Shown here one piece after another: positions 48,712 through 58,847 of a DNA stretch of 64,000 nt. Position numbers and translations under genes: made by a program. Every line of letters starts with the position of its first letter. The stretch's first letter is position 1. Origin of the DNA: Actinomycetota bacterium. GTDB lineage: Bacteria > Actinomycetota > Acidimicrobiia > Acidimicrobiales > JAMCPL01. The stretch is from NCBI GenBank assembly GCA_023379675.1, contig JAMCPL010000020.1, forward strand, positions 70,611 to 134,610, read 5' to 3'. Below the pieces are notes generated by a model. It was not told the origin of the DNA. It made no database searches and saw only the letters and a list, made by a program, of their open reading frames with translations.

Positions 48712-48836
48712 ACAGCTGCTCTTGTGGCAGGAGGCGAAGAACCGACGTCGGCAGTAGAAGGCGGGATGACCATGAGGTAGAGTCCCTGCCTCTCGGCATA
48801 TGCACCACGAGCAAGGGACTCGACACTTACTGTACG

Positions 48837-49490
48837 TTACCCAAGATCAGATATTATAATTCTTGCCCTGCGGGCACTTGGCACGCTGGCAAACACAGCG
48901 TGAGCCACAAACACCGTCGGCTTGAGCTGCCCGCGGAGCCGCCTGATGAAAAGTCCCACCAGTAGTGGTATTGGGAAAGTAAGAATTAAAAATATATGAC
49001 CACCTCTCATCTCGGCCAATTCGTATGAGGAGAACCCGAATAGCAAACCGCCGAGCGCAGCGGGCATTGCGGGCACCTCCAGAGTATCGAGCAGCCATAA
49101 CATCGCAACAGCTGCGTAAGGGGCGCAAGGGGCGCAAGGAAAAAATAGAGATTCCAGGTACCACGGACCCGAAAAGAGGAGTAACGGGCGCTGCCGCAAC
49201 GCCGGTGCTGCAATAGATCTCATCCACGCTGCATTATAGGTACTCGGGTAAGTGAGCCCACGTACCACAAAAGGATTCTGGCCGTGCAGGATCGCTCAGG
49301 ACCACCACTTCAAGAAGTACAGATAGACATTCGGGTCAGGACTTTCGCTGATCATGCTGCCGGTAAGGCTGTGGGCGATCATGCCGGTGAACAGGACCAT
49401 GATGAACAGGTAAGTGACACCTGCCAGCACGTACTTACGCCAACTGCTCCATTCTTTGCCGGGCGAGTCCACCACCTGGCTGACTAACCG
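48837..49490 (-). pseudogene. Degenerate polytopic membrane glycosyltransferase-like gene
   Basis: SPDPNVYLYFLKWWS*AILHGQNPFVVRGLTYPSTYNAAW then frameshifts; later frame LGGLLFGFSSYELAEMRGGHIFLILTFPIPLLVGLFIRRLRGQLKPTVFVA; internal TGA and at least two frame changes. Confidence 0.75.
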
Positions 49491-49619
49491 GCGGCAACGT
49501 TTTTATTCATGATCGAATCTATATTTCCTTCGCGGGTATGTGCACGCATGTGCGGGTATGCGATCTCACCCAGTGGCGAGGAAATGACGCACAAGTAGAG
49601 CAATCGTGCGATTGCCAGA

Positions 49620-50675
49620 TCACATCTGTTCCACCTGAGCCACCGAGCAACTGCCCTCATCTTCATCTGGCAACGGCGACCTGCCGGGAACGATTGCAGG
49701 TACAATCAAACGCCGTGGCCATAGGATGAGTGCAAGCAATACGAGCGCCGGGCCGGAATTAGGATCAGTACCACTACCAGTAAAAATACCGCCAAAGTTC
49801 TGACCAATGACCCAGAACACCGACGCCAGCACAATACCCGTTCCAAGCGCTATACGGCGGGTACTCAATCGCAGTACCATCCATCCGGCAGCGAACCCCG
49901 CTACCAGCAGCACACCAGCAACCACCGTACCGGCACCTTGAACAAGGGAGGCCGCGTGAGCATCGATTGACGCCAGCCAGCCTGGTTCACCCAATGCACC
50001 GTTGCGTAGCTGTGCCGGTATTGACCCGGGCGCGAAGTTGCCATATTGCAATTCCAGCAGCGAGCTTCCACACCATACCAGCACCCATGCGATCAATGAT
50101 CCGTTGTGGCCAAGCAGCCCACGATCCGCCACGGCCACGCGACCATCCGATGGCCCTTCATACACATGATCATCGTTACCTGCGTCTTTTTTCGCAGGCC
50201 ATAAGTAGAGCGCAGCCAGGCAGTACAGCAATGCGGCACCAGGCGCTCCTGTCAACATTGATGCCTGGGGAAAGATGAGACCACCGGCCCCCTCCCCCAC
50301 TACCCACACCGCCATTGACCAGACAATGGAGATACCGAGCCCCACACGGGCAGCTCCCCAGCGCCCTGCAACCGCAGACCATACGAGAATGGCTCCTATC
50401 GCCAGCTGTAAGAGCGCAACAAAAGTGTTGCCAACCACCTGATGTGCAACCATCAGCCTGGCCACAAAAGCTATGAAGTCAGTCAGGGTGTTTGGCCGTC
50501 CCATGGTGTTTTCCGCTACTGCTCCGAGCAACCCGTTCGATCCCCGCTTGTACATGTAGGGCTGCAGTTGCAGGGCTCCGTCCAGCAACCACAGCATTCC
50601 GAGCGCAACCTGTAACCGATCCCTGGGGCCGGATCTTGCCAACGCGTACATATGCCGATCCGATCCTCTTACCAT
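49620..50675 (-). CDS. Conserved polytopic membrane protein
   Basis: LQVALGMLWLLDGALQLQPYMYK, WAVRVGLGISIVWSMAVWVVGEGAGG-type sequence, VFWVIGQNFGGIFTGSGTDPNSGPALVLLAL. Confidence 0.8.
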   Translation of the reverse strand: MVRGSDRHMYALARSGPRDRLQVALGMLWLLDGALQLQPYMYKRGSNGLLGAVAENTMGRPNTLTDFIAFVARLMVAHQVVGNTFVALLQLAIGAILVWSAVAGRWGAARVGLGISIVWSMAVWVVGEGAGGLIFPQASMLTGAPGAALLYCLAALYLWPAKKDAGNDDHVYEGPSDGRVAVADRGLLGHNGSLIAWVLVWCGSSLLELQYGNFAPGSIPAQLRNGALGEPGWLASIDAHAASLVQGAGTVVAGVLLVAGFAAGWMVLRLSTRRIALGTGIVLASVFWVIGQNFGGIFTGSGTDPNSGPALVLLALILWPRRLIVPAIVPGRSPLPDEDEGSCSVAQVEQM

Positions 50676-51146
50676 CCCGCCATCTATTTTAATACCATAT
50701 TCGCTGGAATGCCGGCAACCAACTATACGGGGTAGTAACATGCTGCAATGCACCAGCTCAAGCCATGCCCAACATTGAAATACCTTGTAGCAGCGATGCT
50801 TGCCGGCATGATGCCATTGCTGATCATCCAGGCGGCGCTCTCTGCCCCGTCCGGCGCCACAATCGCCACCGCGACCATGGCAATAAACGGGAACACCGAG
50901 ACATGCAGCCTCCCACTATTCCAATGTCGCAACGCCTGCAGCTACCCACCTGCAGGAATCTGGATCGCTGGACATTGTCGAACACAGCCAGTTCACCGAG
51001 ATAAAGGGGAGAGGCCATGCAGCCACTCCCTGTTCTCATGAATGGATGGTGCCGCAATCTCCTAGGATAGCTATAGATGTATATTTATTAGATGAAATCG
51101 CCAATCAACAGCCTAGTAGAAACGATATAGAATGATGATGTATACA

Positions 51147-51302
51147 TTAGATCTTATCTAGTGCGATTTCGTCAAAGACTTCTCCCAGGCGAGACTGCAC
51201 CTGGCCGGCGAGCAGGCGATGCCGGTACAACGGGTACCAGACCAGATGTAGCCCAAGTGGATACACACCACCAGCCGAACAGCGAAAGCGAGAATCGATC
51301 AT
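51147..51302 (-). pseudogene. N-terminal relic of an IS200/IS605-family TnpA transposase
   Basis: MIDSRFRCSAGGVYPLGLHLVWYPLYRHRLLAGQVQSRLGEVFDEIALDKI*: IS200 TnpA N-terminal pattern (VY.L..HLVW..KYR..VL), lacking the HxH/Tyr regions. Confidence 0.65.
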
Positions 51303-51356
51303 GTTGTTGCAACTTTACATGCAGGGTGTAACACTTAGGGGAATTGGGGCACTCTG

Positions 51357-52775
51357 ATGGTAAAGCGGTCTACATCCACTTCGGCCTTCGGCGTATCAAG
51401 ACGGGAGAGCCACGACGCCACCGGCTTCTACCAACGCTTCACGCCACCAGAGCTATCGTCAGAGTCAGAAATCGCAGATCATCGCGCGCTCGACAAGCTG
51501 ATCGTGGGTGATGCCCGCAGGATGAACGAGATTCCTAACTCGTGTGTCGCCCTAGTTGTGACTTCACCACCATACTTCGCCGGCAAGGAATACGAAACAG
51601 CACTTGGCAAGGGGGGCGTGCCTGCCACATACCTCGAATATCTCTATCTCCTACATGATGTCTTCGAGCAGTGCGTTCAAAAGTTGGAACCCGGCGGTCG
51701 CATTGCCGTCAACGTAGCCAATCTAGGTCGGCGCCCGTACCGCTCTCTCTCAGCAGACGTGATCGGCATTCTCCAGGACGAACTACACCTACTGCTCCGG
51801 GGTGAGATCATCTGGATAAAGCAGCGGGGGTCGTCAGGCTCGTGCGCGTGGGGAAGTTTCCAGCGACCCGGAAACCCCGTATTGCGGGATTTGACCGAGC
51901 GAGTAATCATCGCCAGTAAGGGACGATTTGACCGCGCCATACCAGGACAAGAGCGAGCACGACATGGACTTCCATCAGAATCGTCCATGACGCGTGACGA
52001 TTTTATGGAGAACACCCTCGACGTGTGGGAAATCCCCGCAGAGAGCGCGACACGGATCGGGCATCCCGCCCCATTCCCGATCGAGCTCCCAGCGCGCCTG
52101 ATCGAGATGTATACCTACCGGGGTGACCTGGTTCTCGATCCTTTCGCAGGATCTGGGACTACGGCCGTGGCTGCTCTCCGAGCCGGAAGGCACTTTGTTG
52201 GTTACGACCTTGATGAGTCCTATGTCAGGTTGGCCGAAAGCAGGGTCGATAACGAACGGCAACAGCTACTCCGGGAAGCATCGTCGGCTCCGGGGAGGGT
52301 CAGGGTCCCTGCAATTCCTGCACCCGCCAGCCCGGATGAAGACTTCCAGTCCCGCGCCGTTCGAGAGGGCCGAACCGCGAAGGAGATCGCCAGATTGGTC
52401 ATCGAAGCCGCCGGGTTCACCGATATTCAGAAAGATCAACATCAGCCAGGCGGGGTCGAGGTGAACTTCACGGCCCGGGACAGTCGAGGGAAGCCGTGGT
52501 TTTTCGATGTCGCGGGAAGTTTCACGACCCATCGTGGCGGACTGAAGCGGTCTGACACCTTGTGGAAGGCACTTGGCAAGGCGGCCGTTCTTCGCGAGGC
52601 GAGCAAAACCCCGGTCGTTCTGCTGACGACCGATGCTCCTGCGCGCGGCGCTGGGGCAGAGGCGCTCAAGCAGGTTGTGGGGCCAAAGAAACCGATCCAC
52701 GCCGTTATCGAGATGCTGAAGCCGACAGGCTTAGAGGTACTCACTGCTCTGTGCGAAGGGCAACGTATTAGGTGA
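51357..52775 (+). CDS. Beta-class DNA methyltransferase (N4-C or N6-A) with ~150-aa C-terminal extension
   Basis: Motif IV TSPPYFAGKEYE precedes motif I LVLDPFAGSGTTAVAALRAGRHFVGYDLDESYVRLA; extension VEVNFTARDSRGKPWFFDVAGSFTTHRGGLKRSDTLWKALGKAAVL. Confidence 0.9.
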   Translation: MVKRSTSTSAFGVSRRESHDATGFYQRFTPPELSSESEIADHRALDKLIVGDARRMNEIPNSCVALVVTSPPYFAGKEYETALGKGGVPATYLEYLYLLHDVFEQCVQKLEPGGRIAVNVANLGRRPYRSLSADVIGILQDELHLLLRGEIIWIKQRGSSGSCAWGSFQRPGNPVLRDLTERVIIASKGRFDRAIPGQERARHGLPSESSMTRDDFMENTLDVWEIPAESATRIGHPAPFPIELPARLIEMYTYRGDLVLDPFAGSGTTAVAALRAGRHFVGYDLDESYVRLAESRVDNERQQLLREASSAPGRVRVPAIPAPASPDEDFQSRAVREGRTAKEIARLVIEAAGFTDIQKDQHQPGGVEVNFTARDSRGKPWFFDVAGSFTTHRGGLKRSDTLWKALGKAAVLREASKTPVVLLTTDAPARGAGAEALKQVVGPKKPIHAVIEMLKPTGLEVLTALCEGQRIR

Positions 52776-52871
52776 AGCCTTGGCCGGACAACCTGGCGGT
52801 AGCGGTGACCCGAGGCGAGCAAGTGCAAGTACTTCTGGCTGAGAATGACAGAGAAAGGCGCAACGGTTTGC

Positions 52872-53861
52872 TCAGCACGTCATTTCCTGCTGGCGCAGTA
52901 TACGGACATCGCCCGCACTGATGGCTTCCCGGCGCCCGTTTACTCCGACCACCAGGCGGCCCTGCTCATCGATGTCCACTGCAGTCCCTGCCAGTACACT
53001 ACCGGTCATCATCGAGACCTCCACCTGGCTTCCTACCGTAACGCAGCGTTCACGGTATTCCTGCGCTATGCGTAGCCAATTGCTGGATGTCGCCTGCGCA
53101 AGGTAGCCGTCGAACCATACCAGTATCCGCTCCAGCAACACCCTCCTATCGATCAACCTTCCTGCCTCCAGCAGCAAGGAAGTGGCAATGTTGCCCGTTG
53201 CCCCGGATATCTCGCTGCCCGCCGCCATGGCAGGCCACGATACATTCAATCCGATGCCGACCACCACTCGGGCAGGACCTGGAGCACCGGAGTGAATATC
53301 GACAGGAGGATTTGCGTACGAGGCAACCTCCACTCCGGCGCCGTCATCGGGTTCACCTTGCACCAAGCGTCGCGACACGCCCATGCTCTGTTTACCCGCA
53401 GTGTATGGTGCCGCAACCGGTGCAGTGCATGGCGCGGCGGGCGCCGGAACGCCAACTACCTCCGCGAGCACACCAGCAAGTTTCCTGCCTGCCACGTAGA
53501 GATCGTTTGGCCAGGCAAGGTCCACCCTTATACCTGCTGTGTCCAGGCAAGCTCGGAATACCGCCAACCCCGCCATAGAAGGGGCAAGGTGCATGAACTG
53601 CGTACCAGCCCGAACGGTCACCACCAGCGATGCAAGCAGGCATCGCCCGGGAGGCGCCAGCCATTCCCTCCCCAGCCGACCCTTACCTTGGCTTTGGTAA
53701 TCGGCAACCACTACAAGACCGTCCTCGCTCCCAGCGCTATCGCTTATACCGCCAGCACCCTGTAGGTCGCTCTTGAGTAGCCGTACCAGGTAGTCATTGG
53801 TCGAATCCATCTCTTTGAACCAGCGAACCTCGTGGCACGCAATCTGGTATGTCCGGTACAT
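52872..53861 (-). CDS. birA: Biotin-[acetyl-CoA-carboxylase] ligase
   Basis: WFKEMDSTNDYLVRLL, VVADYQSQGKGRLGREWLAPPGRCLLASLVV, LAWPNDLYVAGRKLAGVLAE, VVVGIGLNVSW. Confidence 0.93.
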   Translation of the reverse strand: MYRTYQIACHEVRWFKEMDSTNDYLVRLLKSDLQGAGGISDSAGSEDGLVVVADYQSQGKGRLGREWLAPPGRCLLASLVVTVRAGTQFMHLAPSMAGLAVFRACLDTAGIRVDLAWPNDLYVAGRKLAGVLAEVVGVPAPAAPCTAPVAAPYTAGKQSMGVSRRLVQGEPDDGAGVEVASYANPPVDIHSGAPGPARVVVGIGLNVSWPAMAAGSEISGATGNIATSLLLEAGRLIDRRVLLERILVWFDGYLAQATSSNWLRIAQEYRERCVTVGSQVEVSMMTGSVLAGTAVDIDEQGRLVVGVNGRREAISAGDVRILRQQEMTC

Positions 53862-53985
53862 GCGATCAGACTAACATGGTGTTCACGTAATGGTGCGATG
53901 GCAGATCGACTTCGAGATCACGATCACGGTAACGGTCAGATTGTGCTGCCAAGCGACAAGAATTGTAAACGAAAGGTCATATTGA

Positions 53986-55842
53986 ATGCTGGGTAAGGTA
54001 CTTGTGGCAAACAGGGGAGAGATAGCAGTCAGGATCATCAGAACCTGCCGCGACATGGGCATCACCACAGTGGCAGTGTACTCCGAGGTGGATAGATTCT
54101 CGATGCATGCGAGGATGGCGGACGAGGCATACTGCATAGGGGGCGCCACGGCACAAGAGAGCTACCTGAATACTGCAGCAATCCTCGAGGTACTCGAAAA
54201 GAGCGGCGCGGACAGTGTCCACCCAGGTTACGGATTCTTTTCCGAGAATACAGACTTCGCCAGAGCGGTTACAGGACGGGGAGCCATCTTCATCGGACCA
54301 CCTCCGGAAGCCATTGAGACCATGGGAGACAAGATCAGCTCCCGCATAGCTGCCCGTGCCGCCGGAGTGGATGGTGTACCGGGCACTATGGAACCGATCA
54401 CTGATCCTGCACAGGTAATTGCATTCGGCAACTCTCACGGTTGGCCTGTTGCAATCAAGGCTGCCTACGGTGGAGGCGGCAGGGGGATGAAGGTAGTGGA
54501 CTCGGCTGGTGGAGTCGATGAGGCACTTGAATCTGCCAAGCGTGAAGCTCTCGCTTATTTTGGCAGGGAAGAGACCTATATGGAGCGATACCTCGCTTGG
54601 CCTCGACACATCGAAATGCAAATCATAGTTGACAACTTCGGCAATGCCGTCTGGATGGGCGAGCGCGACTGCTCGTGCCAGCGCCGTCATCAAAAGCTCG
54701 TAGAAGAGAGTCCGGCTCCGGACTTCCCCGAGGAAATACGCCAAGCAATGGGTGAAGCGGCAGTCAAGGTAGCGGTCGCCTGCGGTTACCGGAATGCCGG
54801 AACAGTCGAGTTTCTCTACCAGGACGGTGACTTCTACTTCCTGGAAATGAACACCAGGCTCCAAGTCGAGCATCCAGTCACCGAGCTGGTAACCGGGACC
54901 GATCTGGTGGCTCTCCAACTAAAAGTAGCAGCCGGTGAGCCGCTCGGTTTCAGTCAGGAGGACATACGCTCCAAGGGTCACGCAATCGAAGTCAGGATCA
55001 ACGCCGAAGACCCGACACAGGGCCGCTTCCTTCCCAGCCCTGGCACCCTGACCATGTTTACCCCGCCTGGCGGGCCAGGTGTGCGCCTGGATAGTGGATA
55101 CGAGGCAGGCGATACCGTCAGCCAACACTACGACAATCTGATTGCAAAACTCATCGTCTGGGCAAGCGACCGCGAGACCGCTAGGATCCGGATGCTACGG
55201 GCCCTCGGCGAAACCAAGATAGAAGGCGTCTCGACCACAATACCCGCAGACATCCTGATCCTCTCCCATCCTGACTTCGCTGCAGCCAAGCACTCCACGC
55301 GCTGGGTGGAATCCACTCTCGATCTCACCCAACTTGGCAAGCCACTCGATCATCAGGACTCACCGGGCGCGACGCCGGTAGGCACGGCATCGGCCTCGGA
55401 AGAGGCACTGGGCGCGGCTCCGCGAGCAACCGCTCGAGACGCTTCGTCAACTCAACTTGCCGAACGCGATGTCACCGCAGAGATCGACGGGCGCAGGTAC
55501 CGGGTACGCATGTGGATGCCTGATGCATACATCTCGGATGCCGGCGGCCAGTCCACTTCACGGACGCCGGCGGCCCCCCGCCCGTCGCGCAGAGCTCCAA
55601 CTTCGAGCGCATCCACTCCAACCGCAGGTACCGGCAATATTTCAGCTCCCATGCACGGTACCATCATCAAGGTACTTGTAACTGTAGGTGATGTGATCGA
55701 ATCAGGCCAGACGGTATGCGTGCTCGAGGCTATGAAGATGGAGCACTCACTCGAATCTCCGAGATCCGGTACGGTCAAGGTGGTACATGTCTCGGCCGGT
55801 GACTACGTGGCGGCGGGCGATGAGATCATCGTAATCGAATGA
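53986..55842 (+). CDS. Acyl-CoA (acetyl/propionyl) carboxylase alpha subunit: biotin carboxylase plus BCCP
   Basis: MLGKVLVANRGEIAVRIIRTCRDMGITTVAVYSEVD, AAYGGGGRGMKVV, EMNTRLQVEHPVTELVTG, BCCP biotinylation motif VLEAMKMEH. Confidence 0.96.
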   Translation: MLGKVLVANRGEIAVRIIRTCRDMGITTVAVYSEVDRFSMHARMADEAYCIGGATAQESYLNTAAILEVLEKSGADSVHPGYGFFSENTDFARAVTGRGAIFIGPPPEAIETMGDKISSRIAARAAGVDGVPGTMEPITDPAQVIAFGNSHGWPVAIKAAYGGGGRGMKVVDSAGGVDEALESAKREALAYFGREETYMERYLAWPRHIEMQIIVDNFGNAVWMGERDCSCQRRHQKLVEESPAPDFPEEIRQAMGEAAVKVAVACGYRNAGTVEFLYQDGDFYFLEMNTRLQVEHPVTELVTGTDLVALQLKVAAGEPLGFSQEDIRSKGHAIEVRINAEDPTQGRFLPSPGTLTMFTPPGGPGVRLDSGYEAGDTVSQHYDNLIAKLIVWASDRETARIRMLRALGETKIEGVSTTIPADILILSHPDFAAAKHSTRWVESTLDLTQLGKPLDHQDSPGATPVGTASASEEALGAAPRATARDASSTQLAERDVTAEIDGRRYRVRMWMPDAYISDAGGQSTSRTPAAPRPSRRAPTSSASTPTAGTGNISAPMHGTIIKVLVTVGDVIESGQTVCVLEAMKMEHSLESPRSGTVKVVHVSAGDYVAAGDEIIVIE

Positions 55843-55915
55843 TGTCGGCAGGCTGGTCACCGATCTGGATAGGCCTGTCACGTGTCGCTACAACCATGCA
55901 TGGCGTCATTCTGTC

Positions 55916-57112
55916 ATGACCGCGATCACCGGTACCGACTTGGTCGCCCGATTGAAGGAACGGGCTGCAATTACTGTTGGCAACGAGATGCCACGCCTGG
56001 AGCAGTTCAGCTTGTATGTACACTCACACCCGGAAATAGGCGGTGACGAGAGGCTCGCCTCCCAGGCGTTTGCGCAGTTACTGGATGAGCGAGGCTGCAG
56101 CGTGGAAACCGGCATATGCGGGCTGTCCACCGCAGTCAAGGCTACTATGGGTGAAGGCCAGATCCGCACAGCTATCTTGGCCGAGTACGATGCCCTGCCA
56201 GAAGTTGGGCATGCATGCGGCCACAATCTCATAGCTGCAGCCGCTCTCGGTTCAGCCTGGGCGCTTGCCGACATGGTAGGAGAACTTGGCTGCACTATCA
56301 CCATCAACGGCTGCCCATCAGAAGAAGGGGGCGGCGGCAAGATTGTAATGCTGGAAAAAGGCGCATTCGATGGTGTAACCGCCGCCATGATGATCCATCC
56401 ATGGCCTGAAGATCGGCTCGCTCCGAAATGCCTTGCGGTCGACCACTTCAGGGTACATTACCACGGTAAGGCAGCCCACGCAGCAGCCGCTCCGGAGCAT
56501 GGGATAAATGCCGCCGACGCAGTGGTCATAGCACAGGTGGCGATATCGCTGCTGCGCCAGCAGTTGCACGATGGCGAGCAGGTACATGGAATAGTGGAAC
56601 AAGGCGGTGATGCCCCAAATATCATTCCATCGCACGTGATCAGCCGTTATATGGTACGAGCGCCAGACCTCGAGCAACTTGGTCTTCTAAGGAAGAAGGT
56701 TGACAGATGCTTCGAAGCAGGAGCAGTAGCTACTGGCGCGTCCATTGAACAGGAGACGCTCTCACCCACCTATTCCCATATGGTGACCGATCCTGACCTG
56801 ATAAGGCTGTGGGCCGGGAATGCAACCTCGCTAGGGCGAGACTACGGCATGGATGAGAGAGGCGAACCACCTCCGGTATTCTCCACCGACATGGGAAACG
56901 TTTCCCTAGCCATACCCTCCATCCATCCCCTGCTGAAGCTCGAATCCGATGGCGCGTCCAATCATGAGCCGGCTTTTGCCGCTGCATGTGCAGGCCCAGC
57001 AGCAGCCAAGGTCATCTATGATGGTGCGGTAGCGATGGCTTGGACGGCAATCGACCTGGCATTCCGTACGCCTCACGGCCCAGCCAGCATAGCCGGGCAT
57101 TCCGCCAGGTAA
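55916..57112 (+). CDS. M20-family amidohydrolase/peptidase
   Basis: ILAEYDALPEVGHACGHNLIAAAALGSAWAL, CPSEEGGGGKIVMLEKGAFDGVTAAMMIHPWPED. Confidence 0.9.
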   Translation: MTAITGTDLVARLKERAAITVGNEMPRLEQFSLYVHSHPEIGGDERLASQAFAQLLDERGCSVETGICGLSTAVKATMGEGQIRTAILAEYDALPEVGHACGHNLIAAAALGSAWALADMVGELGCTITINGCPSEEGGGGKIVMLEKGAFDGVTAAMMIHPWPEDRLAPKCLAVDHFRVHYHGKAAHAAAAPEHGINAADAVVIAQVAISLLRQQLHDGEQVHGIVEQGGDAPNIIPSHVISRYMVRAPDLEQLGLLRKKVDRCFEAGAVATGASIEQETLSPTYSHMVTDPDLIRLWAGNATSLGRDYGMDERGEPPPVFSTDMGNVSLAIPSIHPLLKLESDGASNHEPAFAAACAGPAAAKVIYDGAVAMAWTAIDLAFRTPHGPASIAGHSAR

Positions 57113-57161
57113 ACCAAACCAGCCCCATGACTACCCGCCATATTGTGCCCCATGAACGGCA

Positions 57162-58751
57162 CTATGAAGGCTGGTGCACGCCCATTACATTACGGAGCAC
57201 ATCAGACACCTCACCGAGTGTTGCCATACGGGACAGCGCTACTTTCATCGGAACGAGCAGGTTGGCCGTGCCTCTAGCCGCCGTTTCGAGGTCAGCCAGC
57301 GCCGCTTCCACTGCGCCACCATCCCTCTCAGCTCTGACTTTACGCACCCTGTCCACCTGGGACTGCTGGAGGGCCGGATCAATAGGAAACACTTCCTGCG
57401 GCTCAGCATCATCTTCGACCCACTTATTAACTCCTACAACGATACGCATGCCTTCATCTATCCCTCTTGCATATTCGTATGCAGAGCGCTCTATCTCGTC
57501 CTGGATATAACCTGACTCTATGGCAGCTACAGAGCCACCCAGCGAATCCACCTTCTCTATGTACCGCCAGGCCTCTTCTTCCACTTGATCGGTCAGTCGC
57601 TCGACGAAGTACGAGCCCGCCAATGGATCCGCCGTATCGACTACACCCGACTCGTAAGCAATCACCTGCTGCGTCCGCAGCGCCAGTTTGGCTGCACGTG
57701 CCGTCGGCAGCCCCAATGCCTCGTCGAAGCCGTTGGTGTGCAAGCTCTGCGTGCCGCCCAATACCGCACCGAGGGCCTGCAAGGCAACCCTGACTATGTT
57801 GTTCTCGGGTTGCTGCGCGGTGAGAGTGGAACCACCGGTCTGAGTATGGAACCTGAGGAGCTTTGATCGCTCGTCTTTGGCATGAAAGCGCTCCTCCATG
57901 ATCCTTGCCCACATCCTTCTGGCTGCACGGTACTTTGCGATCTCCTCGAAAAGGTTGTTATGGCCATTCCAGAAAAAAGACAAGCGCGGAGCAAAACTGT
58001 CCACGTCCAGCCCTGCAGCCAAGGCCGCCTCGACGTAAGCAATCGCATTGGCAAGCGTGAAGGCGATCTCCTGCACCGCAGTGGATCCTGCCTCCCTGAT
58101 GTGATACCCGGAAATGGATATGGTATTCCAGTTGGGCAGGTACCCTGCGCAATACGAAAAGATATCCGTGACTATGCGCATCGATGGCCTGGGCGGGAAT
58201 ATATAGGTACCTCGCGCTATATATTCCTTGAGTATATCGTTCTGGATGGTGCCTTTCAGCTGGCTACCGGCAACACCACTCTCTTCGGCCACCAGAACAT
58301 ACAGCAAGAGCAGGATGGCTGCAGTGGCATTGATGGTCATGGAGGTCGTCACCTTGTCCAGAGGTATGCCGTCGAACAATATCCTCATATCAGCCAGTGA
58401 ATCTATGGCTACCCCGACCTTGCCGACCTCCCCTTCAGATCTGGGATGATCGGAGTCGTATCCCATCTGAGTGGGAAGATCGAATGCGCATGACAGCCCT
58501 GTCTGGCCTGCATCGAGCAGGAACTTGAATCTCTGGTTGGTCGCCTCTGCGGTACCGAAACCAGCATACTGCCGCATCGTCCACATCCTGCCCCTATACA
58601 TGGAGGGATATATCCCCCTCGTGTATGGGAACGACCCGGGCCGTCCAAGCCTGGCTGCTGGATCCCAGCCCTCGAGATCGCCAGCATCGTAGACGGGCTT
58701 TATCTCTATGCCGGAGTCGGTGGTGCGAATATCGTCATCATTCATGGCCAC
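57162..58751 (-). CDS. Acyl-CoA mutase large subunit (methylmalonyl-CoA mutase type), no B12-binding domain
   Basis: [69 protein letters not shown]; ends before a cobalamin domain. Confidence 0.92.
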   Translation of the reverse strand: MAMNDDDIRTTDSGIEIKPVYDAGDLEGWDPAARLGRPGSFPYTRGIYPSMYRGRMWTMRQYAGFGTAEATNQRFKFLLDAGQTGLSCAFDLPTQMGYDSDHPRSEGEVGKVGVAIDSLADMRILFDGIPLDKVTTSMTINATAAILLLLYVLVAEESGVAGSQLKGTIQNDILKEYIARGTYIFPPRPSMRIVTDIFSYCAGYLPNWNTISISGYHIREAGSTAVQEIAFTLANAIAYVEAALAAGLDVDSFAPRLSFFWNGHNNLFEEIAKYRAARRMWARIMEERFHAKDERSKLLRFHTQTGGSTLTAQQPENNIVRVALQALGAVLGGTQSLHTNGFDEALGLPTARAAKLALRTQQVIAYESGVVDTADPLAGSYFVERLTDQVEEEAWRYIEKVDSLGGSVAAIESGYIQDEIERSAYEYARGIDEGMRIVVGVNKWVEDDAEPQEVFPIDPALQQSQVDRVRKVRAERDGGAVEAALADLETAARGTANLLVPMKVALSRMATLGEVSDVLRNVMGVHQPS

Positions 58752-58847
58752 AACGTTACTCCACTAGCTGTTGCGCGACCACTGCGCATGCGCTGCCATC
58801 GATTGGATGGCAGCAGTGGCCCGAAATATTCTGGAATATGCCTATAG

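Noticed and set aside
49260-49490. TGA readthrough (selenocysteine or recoding) in the WWS*AILHG ORF
   Set aside because: Additional frameshifts downstream make pseudogene decay the simpler explanation.
50748-51041. Secreted small protein (MHQLKPCPTLKYLVAAMLAGMMPLLIIQAALSA...)
   Set aside because: Signal-like start but no recognisable mature domain, no clear SD and overlapping ORFs on both strands; not supportable.
53977-54918. 313-aa minus-strand ORF
   Set aside because: Antisense to the biotin carboxylase gene; no coherent protein motif.
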